Positions 7,719-10,833 of a stretch of 10,833 nt of DNA are shown in pieces; position 1 is the first letter of the stretch, and each line of letters opens with the position of its first letter. Under the pieces are notes generated by a model. That model had not been told where the DNA came from. It ran no database searches and saw nothing but the letters and a program-made list of their open reading frames with translations. Both the position numbers and the translations under genes were made by a program. The DNA lies in contig KQ481969.1 in NCBI GenBank assembly GCA_001430745.1, positions 88,235-99,067 on the forward strand, given 5' to 3'. The DNA is from Auxenochlorella pyrenoidosa. Its lineage: Eukaryota > Chlorophyta > Trebouxiophyceae > Chlorellales > Chlorellaceae.

Positions 7719-9177
7719 CTAGGGCTTACAGCGCAGTGCGGCCTGCAGGGCGGCCAGCACCTCTCGCATCTTTCGGTCCCGGTCCTCCCGACTGATGCTG
7801 ACCACCCGAACCCCCGGCCGCCGCTTCAGAGCCTCCACCTGCACACAGCATTGCACACAGGTGGGCTCGCTTCAGGGCCTCCACTTGCAGACAACATTGC
7901 ACACAGGTAGGCTTGCCTCATGCACCCCTCAGCTCGTGCAGCGGTTCAGCAAGCAGTCTACTTCAAATGCATCGCCAACTAGCCCCCGCCCGCGTGTGTG
8001 CCGGCACGTCCCTCGCCCACTGGCCTGCGGCAGGCGTGCCACGGGCAGCGTGCCCAGCACCACCGGTGCGGCGTCCAGTAGCGAGGTAACCGCAGGAAGG
8101 AAGGCCGGGCTGAGGAGCTCCATCTTACCTGCGCGGCACAAGGGCAAGCAACTGGCGGCGCATGGTGTGGTGGGCCCACAAGGGCAGGAAATGATGCCCC
8201 CCTGCACATGAGCACTTGTCTGTGGGACCCCCCCTGCCTCGCTTTGGGCTCGAGGTGCCGGCTGGCGTGCGGGGCAAGAGGAGCTCGGGCACAAAGAGAA
8301 GTGGCGCACCGATGTTGCCCACGCAGTGCAGCTGCAGCGCAGGCAGAGCGCATGTCAATGCACAGGCAGCAGAGCAGCCGCCCAGCAAGCGCACTGACTG
8401 GGTCCACGCAGAAGAGCCACACTCCACAGGTGCCTTAAAGAAGCACTCGAGTACAAAGGAAGGAAAACACGCACCGACTTCGTCCACGCAGTACAGCTGC
8501 ACGCCTGGCTGCGGCGCCAGCTCCGGCAGCGCCAGCCGCTCAAAGGAAGGCAGGTCCACCGCATACTTGCCGACGCTGGGGGCACCCTGCATGCGAGGGG
8601 GGGAGGAGGAGGCAGGGGCGGACACTTTTGTCAGTGGGGACGCCCAGCATGCGCGGAGGTGGAGGCATCCCCGAAGAGGCAGGGGCAGCTACAGGTGGCT
8701 GCTGCTCCCGGCTGTTGCAGCTCAAAACACGCCCTGGAACCAGATTAATAAGGCCTATGTAGATGCAGGGAGTGCACGCCAGCAGTTGTGCTCATGCACG
8801 CTTGGCGTCAGCCAGGGCGCAGCCTCGCTCACCCGCGGCCCCCCTCCTGCCCGAGCCAGCGGCCCTCGCCGCCCGTCGAGCGCCACAACATCGAAGCCAA
8901 GGCGCTCGCCTCCTTGCCGTACCTCCTCAGTGTAGAAACCTGGGTATTTCGAGGAGAGGATGCAAGCAGGTTTCAGGGCGCTCAGGCGCATGTGAAGGGG
9001 CTAGGCATGAACTGCCACCGCCGACGCTGCTGCCAGCGCTGCCGCCAGCCCACCACTTTGCTTACCGAGGGCCACCAGATCGGGGTTCTGGCGCTGCAGC
9101 TCGCTCAAAACCCTCTGTATCAGCGTGGATTTACCCACGCCGGGAGAGCCCGTCACGAAAATGTGGCATCGCGACAT
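7719..9177 (-). CDS. NTPCR: NTPCR/THEP1-family nucleoside triphosphatase, five exons, about 184 aa
   Basis: THEP1-family enzymes hydrolyse nucleoside 5'-triphosphates, in vitro with broad specificity; the cellular role is unclear. Exons on the minus strand: 9177-9066, 8939-8833, 8586-8475, 8128-about 8025, and 7838-7719 (stop TAG). Phases are 1, 0, 1 and 0. An in-frame TAG lies nine bases upstream of the ATG at 9177, which fixes the start. Walker A is GSPGVGKS (residues 10-17). The family signature GFYTEEVRQGG...GFDVVALDG follows at 38-58. VGKYAVDLPSFE is at about 78-89, the Walker B-like CVDEVGKMEL at 106-115, and PVVLGTLPV after that; the last exon is VEALKRRPGV...REDRD. Human NTPCR is 190 residues with the same order. 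The exon 4 donor is unsure: CAG|GCCAGT at 8025 (GC type) gives 184 residues, whereas GAA|GTAGAC at 7962 gives 205. Family assignment is firm. Confidence 0.9.
7822..7913 (-). repeat. 46-base tandem duplication over the NTPCR exon 5 acceptor
   Basis: Units 7822-7867 and 7868-7913 agree at 41 of 46 bases. The first, downstream in gene sense, holds the acceptor TGTGCAG|GTGGAGGCTCTGAAG and the first exon 5 codons. The second, upstream in gene sense, has TCTGCAAG|TGGAGGCCCTGAAG. Splicing at the upstream AG with a phase 0 donor reads W-R-P-stop, so only the downstream copy works. Confidence 0.9.
8306..8502 (-). repeat. Three copies of the NTPCR exon 3 end and donor, two of them decayed within intron 3
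   Basis: The true exon end is at 8471-8502 (donor after 8475). Related 32-base segments occur at 8391-8422 (25 of 32 identical) and 8306-8337 (26 of 32), spaced 80 and 85 bases. In gene sense they read LYCVDEVG, LFCVDPVS and LHCVGNIG, each followed by GTGCG at the donor position. Similarity between the first and last copies continues into the intron (CTTTGT...CGAG...TCTT). The Walker B Asp-Glu pair survives only in the true exon. Confidence 0.75.
8589..8686 (-). repeat. Diverged copy of the NTPCR exon 3 acceptor region in intron 2
   Basis: The acceptor region (8589-8619; gene sense GCCCCTGCC...CGCATGCAG|GGTGCCCCC) resembles 8648-8686 (GCCCCTGCC...CGCATGCTGGGCGTCCCC), allowing a gap of about eight bases. 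The upstream copy has CTG where the acceptor has CAG, so it has no splice site. The similarity was seen by eye and is weaker than the other repeats. Confidence 0.45.
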
Positions 9178-9806
9178 CGGTCTCTATGCTCAGGTCCTGC
9201 TGATGCGTGGCTGTCTGCTGAATGGATCAATATGATTCGATGATGGAATGCAGGCAATGCGACGGCATGACAGGCAAGTGGCGGCCTGGCCGCAGCGCAC
9301 GCAACGTGCCACTGCGTCGACAAAACGTTTGGCATCTTGGGATGGACAGCTTTGCATGCAAAAACAGGTCAGTTTGTTGAATTGTATGTATTCCATGGTC
9401 CTGCATCACTGCCTACACTTGAGTTCAAGAAAGGCGACAGGGCCGCAAGCAGGAGCGGCGAGGAGCGGCGGCACCAGCTGGTCAGGGCGGCCACTCCAAT
9501 CCCGAGCACTTGCAGCCAGGAACAGAGAAATCTTAACACTCTCGTTCCATCTTTGTCAAAGGGGAACAGCTGTGTGCACCGTCAAGTTCAACATCAACAG
9601 GTCTGCAACGAGGCATTCCGGAGCGCTGCCTCAAGGGCGGCGCAGGCAGCGGCCAATGGTCTTGCCAGGTCGCAGAGCTCTGCGGCTGCTGCCATTTCTT
9701 TGGAAAGCTACCGACTGCGCATCTAATCACAGCTTCGTTGCATCGTTTGCAAGCCCGCAAGACCGGTTCGCTGGCCAAACTGGGAAGCGGAGGAGCCGCT
9801 GGCGCC
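9178..9806. other. Divergent (head-to-head) promoter region of NTPCR and DDI1
   Basis: The ATG codons of NTPCR (minus, 9177) and DDI1 (plus, 9807) are 629 bases apart and point away from each other, so this stretch must hold both leaders and promoters. It is lower in GC than the exons around 9310-9420. Motifs seen: a 12-base perfect palindrome TTTGCATGCAAA at 9351-9362, and a CCAAT at 9653-9657, about 150 bases before the DDI1 start. No convincing TATA box and no protein-like reading frame. Confidence 0.5.
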
Positions 9807-10566
9807 ATGCAGCTCACAATCACCACCGACCAGGACCAGATCGTCACTGTAGATGTGCGCCGATACCTGGGCTCTCGCCTCGGGACACGCGGCTGGGAGG
9901 GAGGCGCGCTCAGGCGGCCTGTCAGCAGGATATCACGCTGTATTGTGCCGGGATACAACCTTACAGCAGGCGCCTGGCGCCAGGAAGGAAGTTCCAACAC
10001 CCTGCTGCCGCCGTCACCGCTGGACAGCCCGTCCCACCTGCCTCTTTCTGCAGCTGGATGCCAATGATCCAGTGGAGACGCTGAAGGCAGTGCTGGAAGC
10101 AGAGACGGGCTACCCCGCGGCTCAGCAGCGGCTGATCCACAATGGCAGGGACCTGCCTGCGAGCGGGCACGTGGGCGGCGGTTGCGCGCGGGCGTTGCGA
10201 TATTTTGCCGCCACGCACACACGCGGCGTGCAGGCGACTGCACAGGGAAAGTGCACCAGGCTCAACCTCCACGCAACACCCATCCTCCTCGCCCCCTGCT
10301 GCAGGCAGACGCTTGGCGGCCTAGGCCTGCAGCCCAACGACCTGCTGATGCTGCTGCGCCGCCCCGCCAGTGGCGCAGCCCCCGCAGCGGCCGGTGCTGC
10401 TGCACAGCAGCAGCAGCAGCAGGCGGGCAACCCTTTGAACCCAGATGGGTCTGCCAAGGACCCGGAGATGCTCATGCAGATGCTGGCGGGCAGCCCCGCG
10501 CAGCTGGCCAGCCTGCCGCCAGCTGTGCAGGAGGCGGTCAGGGCGCAGGATGTGGGGCGCTTCCAG
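9807..10566 (+). CDS. DDI1: DDI1 homologue (ubiquitin-like/retropepsin shuttle), first three exons; gene continues past the right edge
   Basis: DDI1 carries ubiquitinated clients to the proteasome and has an aspartyl retropepsin-like domain. Exons: 9807-9854, 10054-10170 and 10309-10566, all phase 0, giving 141 residues so far. The start is the first ATG in frame. Residues 1 to about 75 form the N-terminal ubiquitin-like domain: MQLTITTDQDQIVTVD, then LDANDPVETLKAVLEAE, QQRLIHNGRDL, and LGLQPNDLLMLL, very similar to plant DDI1. A Q6 and Ala-rich linker follows, then NPDGSAKDPEMLMQML and the helical PPAVQEAVRAQDVGRFQ, the segment before the helical and protease domains in plants. The third donor is TTCCAG|GTGGGT at 10567. 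The exon 2 to 3 join (GGGCAC|GTGGGC to GGCAG|ACGCTT) leaves one or two extra residues compared with plants and is less certain. The catalytic DTGA motif is not in the window. Confidence 0.85.
10405..10422 (+). repeat. CAG trinucleotide run (six units) in DDI1 exon 3
   Basis: Six CAG codons encode Q6 inside an Ala/Gln linker just after the ubiquitin-like domain. The run is pure, so length polymorphism is likely. Confidence 0.9.
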
Positions 10567-10625
10567 GTGGGTGCTGCCCAGCTGGGTGCTTTGCAGCTGG
10601 GTGCTGCACAGCTGGGTGCTGCGCA
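10566..10625 (+). repeat. 15-base minisatellite (four units) starting at the DDI1 exon 3 donor
   Basis: Units are 10566-10580, 10581-10595, 10596-10610 and 10611-10625, with consensus GCTGGGTGCTGCNCA. The first unit reads GGTGGGTGCTGCCCA and contains the donor CAG|GTGGGT. In later units CAG is followed by CTGGGT, so the GT is lost. If retained, the array would be read in frame as LGAAQ-like repeats. Confidence 0.9.
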
Positions 10626-10661
10626 GCGTGCGGGGCGGTGTGGTGCCTCAGCGGGTGCATC

Positions 10662-10751
10662 GGACCTGTTGCATGTGGCAGCCACTGCGGTGACGCCTGG
10701 GCAACCGCTGCCTCACTGTGTGCCACAGCGGTGGCCACATGCAACAGGTCC
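10662..10751 (+). repeat. 29-base inverted repeat with a 32-base loop, in DDI1 intron 3
   Basis: The left arm, 10662-10690 (begins GGACCTGTTGCATGTGGC), pairs with 10723-10751. The first 18 bases are perfectly complementary, and 25 of 29 pair overall. The loop is 10691-10722. The RNA would fold into one strong stem-loop. It could be a miniature element remnant, a miRNA-like precursor, or a splicing structure; nothing here decides between these. Confidence 0.8.
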
Positions 10752-10833
10752 ACTGTGCTGCAGGGGTGGTGGCAAAGGCTCAGTCCTCCTGCTAGAAGGT
10801 CTCCTGTGGCGCCGCCCACCCCCACCCCCACCC

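Noticed and set aside
7726..7730. TGTAA on the minus strand as the NTPCR poly(A) signal
   Set aside because: It lies inside the last codons (TGT AAG CCC TAG); cleavage a short way downstream would leave almost no 3' UTR. The true signal was not found.
9248..10084. 278-codon plus-strand frame over the promoter region and DDI1 exon 1
   Set aside because: It uses a different frame from the DDI1 ubiquitin-like domain, spans the promoter and an intron, and has no recognisable motif.
1..10833. A mobile element, phage, CRISPR, toxin-antitoxin or defence system
   Set aside because: All recognisable proteins are eukaryotic housekeeping types with introns. No transposase, integrase, terminal repeats of element length or regularly spaced repeats were seen.

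Overview
This window is nuclear DNA from a green alga, most likely a Chlorella-like trebouxiophyte. The reasons are very GC-rich exons, short GT-AG introns (about 100-350 bases) with strong pyrimidine-CAG acceptors, Ala/Gly-rich eukaryotic proteins, and a TGTAA motif where an algal poly(A) signal would be. The genus is an inference from style, not from a marker gene. I see no operons, phage, transposase, CRISPR array, rRNA or tRNA.

Layout. (1) About 1-3740, plus strand: the C-terminal three quarters of TRAPPC11 (gryzun/foie gras), a vesicle-tethering subunit, in five exons. (2) 3741-4886: a gene-free stretch between convergent genes, with a 33-34 base minisatellite. (3) 4887-7360, minus strand: a five-exon ankyrin-repeat protein of 564 residues, of unknown role, with one GC-AG intron. 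(4) 7361-7718: a short spacer. (5) 7719-9177, minus strand: a five-exon homologue of NTPCR/THEP1, a P-loop nucleoside triphosphatase. (6) 9178-9806: a divergent promoter region. (7) 9807 to the right edge, plus strand: the first three exons of DDI1, a ubiquitin-like/retropepsin proteasome shuttle. The protease part lies beyond the window.

The genes are ordinary housekeeping neighbours with no obvious shared pathway. Exon structures were assembled by eye from reading-frame phase, splice consensus and protein-family knowledge. Most junctions fit all three; the end of NTPCR exon 4 and the first exon edge of TRAPPC11 are uncertain.

The most notable signal is a recurring pattern: short, imperfect tandem duplications sitting on splice junctions. 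TRAPPC11 carries a second copy of an exon end plus its donor, differing only by synonymous changes. NTPCR carries three copies of the end of exon 3 and two of the start of exon 5. DDI1 has a 15-base array that begins at a donor. The ankyrin gene has a decoy donor 29 bases downstream of the real one. These could be decoy splice sites, seeds of new introns, or alternative exons.
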